Below, piece after piece: positions 1 through 8,620 of a stretch of 50,646 bases of DNA; the stretch's first letter is position 1, and the number at the start of each line of letters is the position of its first letter. This DNA comes from an uncultured Granulosicoccaceae bacterium (GTDB taxonomy: Bacteria > Pseudomonadota > Gammaproteobacteria > Granulosicoccales > Granulosicoccaceae). The stretch spans positions 1 to 50,646 of the forward strand of contig CALIHW010000035.1 in the NCBI GenBank assembly GCA_938020525.1, in the 5' to 3' direction. The notes beneath the pieces were generated by a model. That model was not told the origin of the DNA. It saw only the letters and a program-made list of their open reading frames with translations, and ran no database searches. A program made the translations under genes and the position numbers.

Positions 1-148
1 AGCTTGTACAAGCCCTGCCTAAAACTTTTACCCTGCTTTACTTTGAAATGCTGATGTAGTCGCTAAGTTCATGAGCCAAACTACAGACATCACAGGAATC
101 TGAAAACCGACAATATGGCTTTGAACTGGCGGCGTCGAATACTTCGGG

Positions 149-314
149 CTAGGTGGCTGTCCGAGAACTATGATCTACTCCGGGCGCGGTCTTTTGGCCA
201 GCTATTACGATCGATTTCGTTTAAGAAGAACAACTATTCGCCTCTATCGATCGAATTATCTGACTCAAAATCTCACACCCTCGCTACGACCCTAGTTCTC
301 GGACAGCCACCTAG
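149..314. mobile_element. MITE-like element with 22-bp perfect terminal inverted repeats
   Basis: The 22 bases at 149-170 (beginning ctaggtggctgtccgagaac) are the exact reverse complement of 293-314, enclosing a 122-bp core. Nothing inside encodes a recognisable transposase, although the whole stretch is open in one forward frame. Both ends carry CTAG, which is palindromic, so it could belong to the inverted repeat or be a 4-bp target duplication of the kind IS5-family elements make; that link is inference. A related copy in the same orientation begins at 50554. Non-autonomous MITE or degenerate IS remnant is the best description. Confidence 0.8.
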
Positions 315-433
315 GCGTCTCTGCGGCCGATAACAGCCAGAGTGATCATCGATATTGCAATGCAGGCAATTACTGGTGCCATAGTTGTTGTCTCAAACGT
401 AATAGTACTAGGTGATTAAAATTTAGAGCTTTC

Positions 434-452
434 CGGCTACCGATGGTAGCCG
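434..452 (-). terminator. Perfect 8-bp stem-loop downstream of the DUF1127 gene
   Basis: cggctacc (434-441) and ggtagccg (445-452) form a perfect 8-bp stem with a 3-base loop, 18 bases past the stop of the minus-strand DUF1127 gene. On the minus strand the stem is followed by gaaagctctaaatttt, so a U-rich stretch occurs only about 12 bases later. It is a plausible but imperfect intrinsic terminator. Confidence 0.45.
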
Positions 453-469
453 TCAAAGGCATATAGCGA

Positions 470-802
470 TCATGCAGCTTCGCGTATCCCGCGTCTTTCA
501 ACACCTTGCATCACGGATTGACGGATTGTGCCGCGGTCAATGCCGATGTCACGAAGGTCTTTATCTGACATTCTCGACAACTCGCGAATCGCACTGTCTA
601 CTTCTCTGGCATTCATTTTGGCTGGCTGGGCAGCTAAATGCTGAACATCAGAATCTCGCCAAGGCCAGGTGTCAATACCGGCTTCAAGCAGGAAGCGTGA
701 GATGCCAACATCTTCGAGTTGCGCATCGGACAAAGTCAGCAGCTCAGCTCGTGTCTTTCTCAGGGCATATTTGTTTAAGTGATTACGTATTGCGTTGAAC
801 AT
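470..802 (-). CDS. Tandem DUF1127 (YjiS-like) protein
   Basis: A 110-residue, Arg-rich protein containing two copies of the short DUF1127 motif. One lies around residues 16-44 (RKTRAELLTLSDAQLEDVGI) and one around 70-98 (AIRELSRMSDKDLRDIGIDR). Each has the family's pattern of an LxxLSDxxLxDIGIxR helix pair. DUF1127 proteins are usually 45-70 residues with one motif, so this is a two-domain version. In other proteobacteria some small members affect RNA turnover or phosphate and carbon physiology, but no role is established for this form. The ATG at 802 has GGGA about 8 bases upstream. It stands alone, with a stem-loop just after the stop. Confidence 0.8.
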   Translation of the reverse strand: MFNAIRNHLNKYALRKTRAELLTLSDAQLEDVGISRFLLEAGIDTWPWRDSDVQHLAAQPAKMNAREVDSAIRELSRMSDKDLRDIGIDRGTIRQSVMQGVERRGIREAA

Positions 803-1026
803 AGGTCGATTCCCATTATTTGTGAATTATGAGTTTATATTAAGCTCAATACGGCAAGTATCAACCCTTTATTTATTCCTGATGGGCACAAGTTATATGA
901 AAACTCAAGGGAAGGAGTCTGTGTTTTTGTGGAATGGTAGGGCAGGTTATGAAATCGAGCCTGGCAGGGTAGCCGTCCCGGGGAAAGACATAATTGTTGC
1001 GGAGCGGCCCTGTTTAGGCTTGCTTG

Positions 1027-3489
1027 TCATCGCGTCCAGAAATTAACCAAATTTGCTTCCATCGCTTCGAGATTTGAGCAAAGAGACGTTTGCCAGTGAG
1101 GTGGAAACAGCTCTTGGTAGAAGCGCTGGCCGAAGCGCTGATCAACCAAGATGACCACCCCGCGGTCGGTTTCTGATCGGATTACTCTGCCCGCTGTCTG
1201 TTGTACACGTGTAAAACCAGGATAACGGCTTGCATAGTCAAACCCGTTTCTGCCGTTGTCTTTAAAGTCAGATTCGATAAGTTGTTGTGTCAGGTTAATT
1301 GAAGCCAGGCCGGTCCCAACGATAATCGAACCAATCAATTGATTTCCGGTGTAGTCCACGCCTTCACCAAATACTCCTCCCATGATTGAAAACGCGAGCA
1401 CGCCGTTAGCCTGTTGAAAGTTCAGCAGAAACTCCTGCCGCTGTTCTTCTGTACTTCCGCGTTCCTGACTTATAGCGATCACAGAGGGGTGGGCGTTTTT
1501 AAATGCCGAGAGCACTGTTTCCATATAAGCATAAGACGGAAAGTACACCTGGTAGTTACCTGATTTGGCAAAGTATACCGATGCAATGATCTCTACTATG
1601 GAGTTGACCGAGTGAGCTCTGGACTTGTATCTGGTATCTACCCAGTCGCAAATCAATGTGCATTGCTGGCCCGGATCAAAAGGAGACTTAATTGTAAGAA
1701 GTCGCGTGTCTTCTGGTAAGCCAAGTGAGGTAAGGTAAAAGGATTGTGGTCGTAATGTAGCAGAGAAATTGACACTCGCGCGATATTGTCTGTATGTTTT
1801 TTCAAGATGGTTCGTGGCATTCAGGCACTGTAAACTCACCGTCGTGTTTTTGTATTTTTTATGCGCTTGTGTAGCAGTTATGCACCTGTGATGATCACCA
1901 TATAGTTCTTCAATAATAGCATATCTTAAGATTGCTTTGCCCACTTCAGAAATCGACTCTGTCATTTGAAGTGGTGCCTCAGTGTCGTTGTTTATTGTCC
2001 CGTTGTTTATAATTTGCATGCATTTTTTAATTGCTCTGGAGATCGTTTTAGGTGGTCTCTGATGTGCAGATTCGGTTTCGATCTGGGTATTTTCTTTACT
2101 CCATCGATCAATGGCACGTACAAGAGACTGCAATTGCCTAGTGTATAAAGATTTTTTATCTAAATCAGAAATAGCCTTTTTAATCTCGCGCCTGTCAAGA
2201 CTTGCAGAATACATACTGCGTGCGCGGTCTGGTAGATTATGCGCTTCATCAACCAGTAATAACTGTTTTTGTGTGTTCTCTGTGAGTTCACTGAATCTTA
2301 CCAGCGGGTCAAAAACGTAGTTATAGTCGCAAATAACCACCTGTACCCACGGAAGTAGCTGCTGTGTCAGTTCAAATGGGCAAAGTGCGAATTCGTGTGC
2401 TGCGTTATCTATTGCATCCGGCGTTATAACGCCCGATCTAATCAGTTCCAGTCGCGCCTGTGGTAATCGATCAAAAAATCCTATCGTTAAAGGGCAGGTA
2501 CCGTCTGTTGCATTACGTTCGCAAGTGCCATTACTGCAGTGGCAACTTGATTTTTTTGAAGTAATGGTGATGGCGGATAGTTTTAATCCGCTGCCTGTTA
2601 TTTTTTCGATGCAATCACTGGCTGATTTTCTGCCGGAGTTCTTGGCTGTAAGATAAATAACCCGCTCAATATCACCACTGCCAATAGCCTTGATAGCCGG
2701 GAAGAGCGCACTGATGGTTTTGCCGATACCGGTTGGCGCTTCACACATAACATGGAATCCATCACGTGCACCAAGATATACGGCTGCTGCCATATCTCGC
2801 TGGCCTTTGCGAAACTCACCAAATGGAAATTCCAGCTGCTTCGCGGTGTCAACCGTGTGAGAAAATTGCTTGTCAATAAGGTCTATCCATTCAATGTACT
2901 TTATTGCTGCATTTTTGATAAAGCTTTGAAGCTCGTCGAATTTGAATACCTGTTCATCTATAGTGACCTCATCTGCAATCAGGTTGTACCAGACCAATTG
3001 AAGTGTCACGCTGGAAAAGGTATTGTCTGGTTTATCCTGCAATTCTTTTAAAACGCAATAACCATAGACTTTAAGTTGGGCCCAATGTACTGCCACTTTC
3101 CCCTGTGGCAACTTGTGCGGTGGTGCATAACAGCTCTTTATTTCTGACACACGCACAGCTGTCGAATCAGCTTTAAGCAGATCTATACGGCCCGATAGTT
3201 TTAATTTTCGTGCTAACGCATGAATTGTACACTCGACTTTGACTTCAGATTTTTCACCGTCTGATTTGCGCGACTGCAATATTTTATGGGCTTTTTGCCC
3301 TTCTGCAGCTGTTGGTCCGGCGGCACCAAAACCTTCCAGGTCTCCGCTGCGGCAGGTGAAATCAACGAATTTTTTTACCGAGCATTTTATGAGCTGGTTG
3401 TCTGGTTGTCTGGTTGAGCCTTGTTTTTTCTGTTCGCGTTTGAGTGCAGAGTCTTTTAGAACAACAGGGCGTGGATCATCTGTGGTCAT
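1027..3489 (-). CDS. Cas4-like nuclease fused to DinG/XPD-type DNA helicase
   Basis: An 820-residue protein. The N-terminal ~200 residues look like a PD-(D/E)XK nuclease: His68 in AEGQKAHK, Asp103 in GRIDLL and Glu116/Lys118 in SEIKSC. The rest is a superfamily 2 helicase. It has a Walker A motif (APTGIGKT, 251-258), cysteines in CHCSNGTC, DGTC and FALCPF that fit the XPD/DinG iron-sulfur cluster, a DEAH box (VDEAHNLP) and a C-terminal motif VI (QTAGRVIRSETDRG). The likely role is unwinding and trimming DNA during repair. Its ATG overlaps the stop codon of the upstream FAN1-type nuclease gene by 4 bases, which indicates translational coupling and joint function. The substrate is not evident from sequence. 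Confidence 0.88.
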   Translation of the reverse strand: MTTDDPRPVVLKDSALKREQKKQGSTRQPDNQLIKCSVKKFVDFTCRSGDLEGFGAAGPTAAEGQKAHKILQSRKSDGEKSEVKVECTIHALARKLKLSGRIDLLKADSTAVRVSEIKSCYAPPHKLPQGKVAVHWAQLKVYGYCVLKELQDKPDNTFSSVTLQLVWYNLIADEVTIDEQVFKFDELQSFIKNAAIKYIEWIDLIDKQFSHTVDTAKQLEFPFGEFRKGQRDMAAAVYLGARDGFHVMCEAPTGIGKTISALFPAIKAIGSGDIERVIYLTAKNSGRKSASDCIEKITGSGLKLSAITITSKKSSCHCSNGTCERNATDGTCPLTIGFFDRLPQARLELIRSGVITPDAIDNAAHEFALCPFELTQQLLPWVQVVICDYNYVFDPLVRFSELTENTQKQLLLVDEAHNLPDRARSMYSASLDRREIKKAISDLDKKSLYTRQLQSLVRAIDRWSKENTQIETESAHQRPPKTISRAIKKCMQIINNGTINNDTEAPLQMTESISEVGKAILRYAIIEELYGDHHRCITATQAHKKYKNTTVSLQCLNATNHLEKTYRQYRASVNFSATLRPQSFYLTSLGLPEDTRLLTIKSPFDPGQQCTLICDWVDTRYKSRAHSVNSIVEIIASVYFAKSGNYQVYFPSYAYMETVLSAFKNAHPSVIAISQERGSTEEQRQEFLLNFQQANGVLAFSIMGGVFGEGVDYTGNQLIGSIIVGTGLASINLTQQLIESDFKDNGRNGFDYASRYPGFTRVQQTAGRVIRSETDRGVVILVDQRFGQRFYQELFPPHWQTSLCSNLEAMEANLVNFWTR

Positions 3490-5258
3490 GCAGAGCTGCC
3501 AGCCCAGTCAACATTCACAACAATATGAGGGATATTCTGTTGCTTAAAGAATTTCATCCAGCGTAATTGATTCTTCTGCAGATTATCACCGGGTGCTTTT
3601 ACTTCAATGAACTGGTAACCGCATGCGTTTGGGCTACCTGCATCTGGGTTACCTGCATCTGGGCCACTTGCATCTGGAAAGTAGATAAGGTCAGGTTGTC
3701 CGCTTCGGTAGTTGCGAATATCTATCAGTAACTGTTTGAATAAGTGTTCCCATGTCATTGCAGGGATTCTCCGAAGTGCCAGATCGATAATGTGCTTTCT
3801 ACACATGCCCCAGTTAACCATCGGATTTTGTATACCGCGTTTGTGATAAAGGTGCTTGTTTACAATTCTGTTAAGTGCGCCATTGGAAACCTCTGATAAG
3901 CGTTCATTAATCAAAGCTTCACGCGAGATGATGAACTCCTTTTCATAGAAATCTGCAGGTTTGCTCTGAAACGGATGAAAGAATACCCCGTTTACCTGTG
4001 CGAAGATAATGTCCCAGAATGCCAGACCGAAAACACCTGAAATCAGGTTATTTTCAAGGTAATAACATTTACCGGTTTTTGCCATGTGTGTGGCAACAGA
4101 AAACTCTACTGACAAATCGCTTTTAGATAAAGTCAGGGCAGTCTCCGGCGGCTTGTATTTGGGCTCAGCAGGAAAGCACTGGCTGGTTTTTCTGGCAAGC
4201 CGTAGACCGAAGCTAGACGCAAAGTCGAGTTCATCGCTGTCCCATGGTGATTGCCGAATTTGCCGGCACAGGTTTAAAGCCTCGGCGGTATCACCTAAGT
4301 TTGCATGAATTCGTGCAAGGCGCTCTCGTGCAGGTGGGTGAATCGATTTGCTATAAATATTGGCTGCGAACTCGAGCGCTGACTCACGCTCGAGTTGTCT
4401 GGCTATTTTATTGTTAAGCGTATCAAGACGACGCCACAGAATTTTGTCGTTCTCAATCCGTTGTTGTGGTAGTGCATGGTGTAATTCGACTAGTGCACCT
4501 ACACCTTGTTCACAAGCAGTATCGAAATTCTCCATGCAATTGTAGTAAGTGAGATGTGCCTGAATCTGTTCGCGAGTGCTGAACAGCATTGCGTCGTGAT
4601 CTATTTGGTAGGATTCAAATTGCTGATATCCTAAATCTCGCAACACAAAACTACTGAAGTCCTGATGCAGATTGCCAAAGAAGAGCAGTCTGAAGATTTG
4701 AATTATCTGTTTAAAATTAACCTTGATAACAGTGTCTGCACCAATCAGTTTAGAAGCTGGCGAGTCGTAAAATAGATCTGGTGTTGTCCAGCAGTCCGAG
4801 TCAAATGAAGGGAGCTCAGCCGAAGTGACTCCGAGTGCAGCACGCAGTTCCTGTTGAGTAAATAATGGCAGGTAATATTCCACCGAGTCTACATTCGAAT
4901 CAACAAAGCCTGCTTTGCTAAGTATATCGAGAGCTGGAGCCAGATCGATTTCAGGATAGTTGATTTTACTGAGTCTGAGATAGTCAGGTGTGCGTAAAAC
5001 TAGACGCACAAAAAGTTGCTGGGCATTAGTTGGCAGCTTTTTGTATAGCTTTATTAATTGCAGTTCTTCGCCTAGAAGTAGCGACTGATAATGGCTGGAA
5101 ACGAAATTGATTAAGAAGTCGAAGTTATCGAGATAGTATGTTTCTTTCAGGTTGCCGCTGGCATTTTTTGCAATATTATTTTTTTGAGGGGTGCGCGAAA
5201 TATTTTTGGTGGATGGATCTTCCGGTAGCAGATCAGCATTTGCAAGTTTGACTGGCAC
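3486..5258 (-). CDS. FAN1-type VRR-NUC structure-specific nuclease
   Basis: A 590-residue protein. The C-terminal ~90 residues are a VRR-NUC domain with GQPDLIYF (Asp523), FIEVKAPGD (Glu552, Lys554) and a following Gln-containing helix (LQKNQLRW), the catalytic signature of FAN1 and bacterial homologues that cut flap and crosslink-repair intermediates. The preceding ~430 residues are helical and fit the FAN1 SAP/TPR-like body. The start is a GTG at 5258 with no clear ribosome binding site; no in-frame ATG occurs for over 200 codons. A stretch of Asp-Ala-x-x-Pro repeats (528-547) sits between the catalytic Asp and Glu-x-Lys. The gene is coupled to the downstream helicase gene, a pairing that recalls FAN1/helicase neighbours in pseudomonads. 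Confidence 0.85.
   Translation of the reverse strand: MPVKLANADLLPEDPSTKNISRTPQKNNIAKNASGNLKETYYLDNFDFLINFVSSHYQSLLLGEELQLIKLYKKLPTNAQQLFVRLVLRTPDYLRLSKINYPEIDLAPALDILSKAGFVDSNVDSVEYYLPLFTQQELRAALGVTSAELPSFDSDCWTTPDLFYDSPASKLIGADTVIKVNFKQIIQIFRLLFFGNLHQDFSSFVLRDLGYQQFESYQIDHDAMLFSTREQIQAHLTYYNCMENFDTACEQGVGALVELHHALPQQRIENDKILWRRLDTLNNKIARQLERESALEFAANIYSKSIHPPARERLARIHANLGDTAEALNLCRQIRQSPWDSDELDFASSFGLRLARKTSQCFPAEPKYKPPETALTLSKSDLSVEFSVATHMAKTGKCYYLENNLISGVFGLAFWDIIFAQVNGVFFHPFQSKPADFYEKEFIISREALINERLSEVSNGALNRIVNKHLYHKRGIQNPMVNWGMCRKHIIDLALRRIPAMTWEHLFKQLLIDIRNYRSGQPDLIYFPDASGPDAGNPDAGSPNACGYQFIEVKAPGDNLQKNQLRWMKFFKQQNIPHIVVNVDWAGSSA
3618..3677 (-). repeat. 15-bp tandem repeat inside the VRR-NUC active-site region
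   Basis: Three to four imperfect copies of a 15-base unit (core acctgcatctggg on the plus strand) encode Asp-Ala-x-x-Pro repeats. The unit length is a multiple of three, so gain or loss of copies keeps the frame. The repeat lies exactly between the catalytic Asp and the Glu-x-Lys of the nuclease. Confidence 0.8.
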
Positions 5259-5372
5259 GTAGCGATGACTCGTTAGTCTGTGTAGCGCAGAGTGCAGTAT
5301 ACAATGATGTCGGCTATGTACTAATTAATCGCCCCTAATTACAGGTGTGCTTCAAGTTCGATTTTTATAAAA

Positions 5373-5573
5373 TCAGTCTGTTCCGTGTGTTGCCTGATAC
5401 CAGTCAAGCCTTTCATTTTTCTTGTTTGGTTGCTCACTATTCCCTGTTAAAGCTGTTGTTTCGAGGTTGTCCGTACCAGTTTTACGAAAAACACTAATTA
5501 GTCGTGCGTTTACTTTTGCCCAGGCACGGGGAGCAGAGCGGCGGTTTTTTTGCTTGTTTAAGATTGACTTCAT
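5373..5573 (-). CDS. Small basic hypothetical protein
   Basis: A 66-residue reading frame. I do not recognise the family. It starts MKSILNKQKNRRSAPRAWAK, is basic in its first half and ends in an Asp/Thr-containing tail; there is no signal peptide or membrane segment. The main support is a strong ribosome binding site: AGGAG sits 6-7 bases before the ATG at 5573. The gene ends 115 bases upstream of the FAN1-type gene on the same strand and might share its transcript. Overlapping frames on both strands lack such a signal. It could still be a chance frame. Confidence 0.5.
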   Translation of the reverse strand: MKSILNKQKNRRSAPRAWAKVNARLISVFRKTGTDNLETTALTGNSEQPNKKNERLDWYQATHGTD

Positions 5574-5619
5574 TGTTGGCTCCTGGTCTGTGGAGGCAGC
5601 TTACAACGATGGAATGCGA

Positions 5620-5637
5620 ACATTTGTCATCAAATGT
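5620..5637. promoter_or_regulatory. Inverted repeat upstream of the small gene, possible operator
   Basis: acatttg (5620-5626) and caaatgt (5631-5637) form a perfect 7-bp inverted repeat around tcat. It lies about 47 bases upstream of the small minus-strand gene starting at 5573, where a promoter or operator would be expected. The next bases include the self-complementary gtcatgac. No regulator can be assigned. Confidence 0.3.
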
Positions 5638-5783
5638 GTCATGACGCAATAGTTTGCATAGCAGTCTCAACACTCGTGCTTGATTTCCTGAGCCTGTCAC
5701 AAAGCCTGTGGCATCGGCTGGTGGCTTTATGCCGTGGTTGGTAGTCAACACAGCTGTTTTGCAGCTACCGCATAACGAGAGAT

Positions 5784-7052
5784 TTATGTGGTTTGCGCCT
5801 TTTCAAAGTCGATTTTCTCATCTACGGGCAATCCGGAAACGTACCTGCGGAGACAATCCAGCGCCAGTTCTGTAGCACCGAGCCGGGTCCATCCGGTGTT
5901 GCCGGGTAATATAGCAGTGCGCTGACTTGATCCCTGTGGACCGTAGATGCCGATGCTGACGACCAGCTCGGAACTGGTTTTGCCTTTTACTTCATCTGTC
6001 AGTACCACAAGCGAATGTGTCGAACCGGTAGACTTTGATTGTGTTTCTGCCAGTACCGCAGCAAGCTCAGCGCTACGCGGAGTGGCGTCAGTAGTTAAGT
6101 TCACGGCGGTGCACAATCGATCTATTGTCGGAGAGACAATGCATTGGTGAAGTAAAGCATCATCTTTAATGGCTTTCATTAGCCGGTTGGCGACAGCACC
6201 TGCGGTTGCCATTTCCATACAAGATAAAGAATCCCCGTTTAGTGCCAGCCGGTCCAGTATGACCGACTCCAGTGTTTGGTCATCCTCGCAAAGAATAGCA
6301 TTGCCCAGTTTTGATCGGAGTTGTGCAACTATAGGTTCCAGCAAGTCGTTAATTTGTGCATCGTTCTCCGCCTGTACTGCGAGCTTTGTTTCCAGTTGCG
6401 GGTAGTGAGTTTGAAAGCCAAGTTTGATTGACTCTTCATTTTCGGTTGGGATCAGGTCAGCCAGCAGTTGATCAGCTCTTGATTCCCCGATACCAAAAGT
6501 ATGGAACCTTTTCAGCCTCGATACGTTTCTAGTGCCGCTCATCGACAACAACCTGGGCAGTACCTGCTCAGTGACCATTCGCATCATTTCACGTGGTACG
6601 CCCGGAGTGAAGAAGAACCGAGCTCCGGCGATATCCAGGGCAAATCCGCAAGCAGTTCCAATCGGATTGTCCAGCAGCTCGGATCCAGCTGGCAACATGG
6701 CTTGCTTGGTGTTGTTTTCCGGCATCTTTCTGCCACGACTCTGGTAGTAGCTTTTTAAGCTGTCGAGCCACTCTTCGTAGCATTCCAGCTCAACTCCCGC
6801 TGTATCGGCAGCTATTTTCTGAGACAGGTCGTCAACAGTCGGGCCAAGGCCACCATTAACGATAACGGCATCTGCACGTTTGGCTGCCTGAAGGAACGCT
6901 TGTTTGAGTGAGTTCCTGTCGTCGCCAACGCTTGTACCGTGAACCACATCAAGGCAGTTTTCTGTCAATTTTTGCGCAATAAAACTGTAGTTGGTATTGG
7001 TTGTTTTGCCGGTAAGTATTTCATCACCAGTACATAAGATTTCTATCTTCAT
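5784..7052 (-). CDS. cinA: CinA-like protein with degenerate C-terminal deamidase domain
   Basis: 422 residues from the ATG at 7052, chosen because MKIEILCTGDEILTGK is the usual CinA N-terminus; the frame stays open to 7103. The N-terminal MoCF-type domain is intact (GGLGPTVDDLSQ near 67-78, TPGVPREM near 149-156) and in the family acts on ADP-ribose-type or pyridine nucleotide substrates. The C-terminal domain corresponds to PncC, the NMN deamidase. Its signature, normally ESCTGG or ESLTGG, reads EMATAG here (280-285), so the catalytic Ser is replaced by Met, and other motifs are blurred. The deamidase is probably inactive. The gene is divergent from the aminotransferase gene, with about 110 bases between them. 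Confidence 0.85.
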   Translation of the reverse strand: MKIEILCTGDEILTGKTTNTNYSFIAQKLTENCLDVVHGTSVGDDRNSLKQAFLQAAKRADAVIVNGGLGPTVDDLSQKIAADTAGVELECYEEWLDSLKSYYQSRGRKMPENNTKQAMLPAGSELLDNPIGTACGFALDIAGARFFFTPGVPREMMRMVTEQVLPRLLSMSGTRNVSRLKRFHTFGIGESRADQLLADLIPTENEESIKLGFQTHYPQLETKLAVQAENDAQINDLLEPIVAQLRSKLGNAILCEDDQTLESVILDRLALNGDSLSCMEMATAGAVANRLMKAIKDDALLHQCIVSPTIDRLCTAVNLTTDATPRSAELAAVLAETQSKSTGSTHSLVVLTDEVKGKTSSELVVSIGIYGPQGSSQRTAILPGNTGWTRLGATELALDCLRRYVSGLPVDEKIDFEKAQTT

Positions 7053-7164
7053 AAATCGTGTGTGTGTATCTGGAGAAGGGCTGCTCAACTTCGACGGTTG
7101 CAAAGAGCAGTCTGAGAGAGTAAACCGTGTAAAGTGAATTTAATGTGATTATACAGAGCGGACC

Positions 7165-8535
7165 ATGGGCCAAACCTCCAACAGAACTCGCGCTTCCAGT
7201 GTTTTCCCGCGACATTGTCATAGTGATCTTCCGCAACTCGCATCCGGGCAGGGCTGTTATCTCTACGACACTACCGGAAAGCAGTATCTGGATGGCTCTG
7301 GCGGGGCTGCAGTGTCTTGTCTGGGTCATGGCGACAGCGAAATTATATCTGCGGTCAAAGCGCAGCTCGATGAAGCAGCATTCGCGCACAACAGCTTTTT
7401 CACCAGTTCTCCTGCCGAATCGTTAGCTGAACTTCTGGTTGATAACGCGCCCGATGCATTGAGTCGTGTGTATTTTGTGTCGGGCGGCTCGGAGGCAGTT
7501 GAGGCGAGCCTGAAGCTCGCTCGACAATATTTCGTAGAGCGCGGTGAAACACAAAGATTCCGAGTGATAGCGCGACAACAGAGTTACCACGGCAACACCA
7601 TCGGTGCACTTGCAACCGGAGGTAATGAGTGGCGGCGTGCGACCTTTGGTCCGATGTTGCCTGAGACCTCTCACATTGCCCCTTGCTATGCCTACAGGAA
7701 CAAGCGAGATGATGAGTCAGATGAGAGCTACAGCTATAGAGTCTCTAACGAGCTGGAGGAGGAAATTCAAACACTGGGCCCTGAGACAGTAATGGCGTTT
7801 GTTGCAGAGCCGGTTGTCGGAGCCACACTAGGCGCAGTCACAGCTGTAGAGGGTTATTTCAAAAAAATTCGAGAGATATGTTCCCGGTACGGCGTGCTAT
7901 TGATTCTTGATGAAGTCATGTGCGGTATGGGGCGAACCGGAAACCTGTTTGCCTGCGAACACGACGGTATTGCACCAGATATAGTGACTATTGCCAAGGG
8001 ACTTGGTGCGGGTTATCAACCTTTGGGTGCGATGATGTGTACCGATGAAATTTACTCAACCATCAGTGAGGGCAGTGGTTTCTTTCAACATGGCCACACT
8101 TATTTGGCCCATCCGACCGCCTGCGCAGCTGGCCTTGCTGTAGTGAATGCATTGCTGGACAGAGAACTCGTAGAGCGCTGCAGGGTGCAAGGGCATAAAC
8201 TTAAGCAGGCGCTGATAGATAGGTTTGGTGAACATGAATTTGTTGGTGATATACGTGGTCGTGGCTTGTTTTTAGGTGTGGAGCTGGTTAGTGACAGACA
8301 GAGTAAATCACCTTTTGATGCGACACTGGGTCTAGCCAAAAAAATCAAATCATCGGCCTTTGAAGCGGGATTAATTTGTTATCCGATGGGTGGCACTATT
8401 GATGGCAGGTCTGGCGATCATGTTTTGCTTGCACCGCCGTTCATCATTGATGACTCTCAAATTGAAGAGTTGGTGGATAAGCTCGCATTAGCAATTCAGC
8501 AATCGTTAGATGTAGCGCTCAAAGCGAGCGCCTGA
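7165..8535 (+). CDS. PLP-dependent class III aminotransferase
   Basis: 456 residues with the full fold type I class III pattern. The features are SGGSEAVEASLKLAR for phosphate binding, SYHGNTIGALATGG, the acidic VAEPVVGAT, LILDEVMCGMGRTG with the cofactor-binding Asp, and TIAKGLGAGYQP carrying the Schiff-base Lys. A late HGHTYLAHP segment is also typical. Relatives transfer amino groups from omega-amino acids, diamines, taurine or beta-alanine to pyruvate or 2-oxoglutarate; the substrate cannot be fixed from sequence. The ATG at 7165 follows a weak purine stretch. A short-chain dehydrogenase follows within about 90 bases and could act on the carbonyl product, which is inference. Confidence 0.9.
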   Translation: MGQTSNRTRASSVFPRHCHSDLPQLASGQGCYLYDTTGKQYLDGSGGAAVSCLGHGDSEIISAVKAQLDEAAFAHNSFFTSSPAESLAELLVDNAPDALSRVYFVSGGSEAVEASLKLARQYFVERGETQRFRVIARQQSYHGNTIGALATGGNEWRRATFGPMLPETSHIAPCYAYRNKRDDESDESYSYRVSNELEEEIQTLGPETVMAFVAEPVVGATLGAVTAVEGYFKKIREICSRYGVLLILDEVMCGMGRTGNLFACEHDGIAPDIVTIAKGLGAGYQPLGAMMCTDEIYSTISEGSGFFQHGHTYLAHPTACAAGLAVVNALLDRELVERCRVQGHKLKQALIDRFGEHEFVGDIRGRGLFLGVELVSDRQSKSPFDATLGLAKKIKSSAFEAGLICYPMGGTIDGRSGDHVLLAPPFIIDDSQIEELVDKLALAIQQSLDVALKASA

Positions 8536-8575
8536 TTGTTATAGCAATGACGATGTCAGAGAGAATGCCAAGGTG

Positions 8576-8617
8576 ACGCCAAAGACGATGCCAAAGACGA
8601 TGCCAAAGACAATGCCA
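8576..8617 (+). repeat. 12-bp tandem repeat containing several start codons
   Basis: Three and a half copies of a 12-base unit (atgccaaagacg) lie at the 5' end of the short-chain dehydrogenase gene. Each later copy brings an in-frame ATG. The unit keeps the frame, so copy-number change would move the start choices rather than break the gene. Confidence 0.8.
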
Positions 8618-8620
8618 GGT

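Noticed and set aside
115..333. 72-codon forward frame
   Set aside because: It lies across the MITE-like element and is explained by it.
795..1046. 83-codon forward frame
   Set aside because: No ribosome binding site, no recognisable motif, and it overlaps the end of the helicase gene on the other strand.
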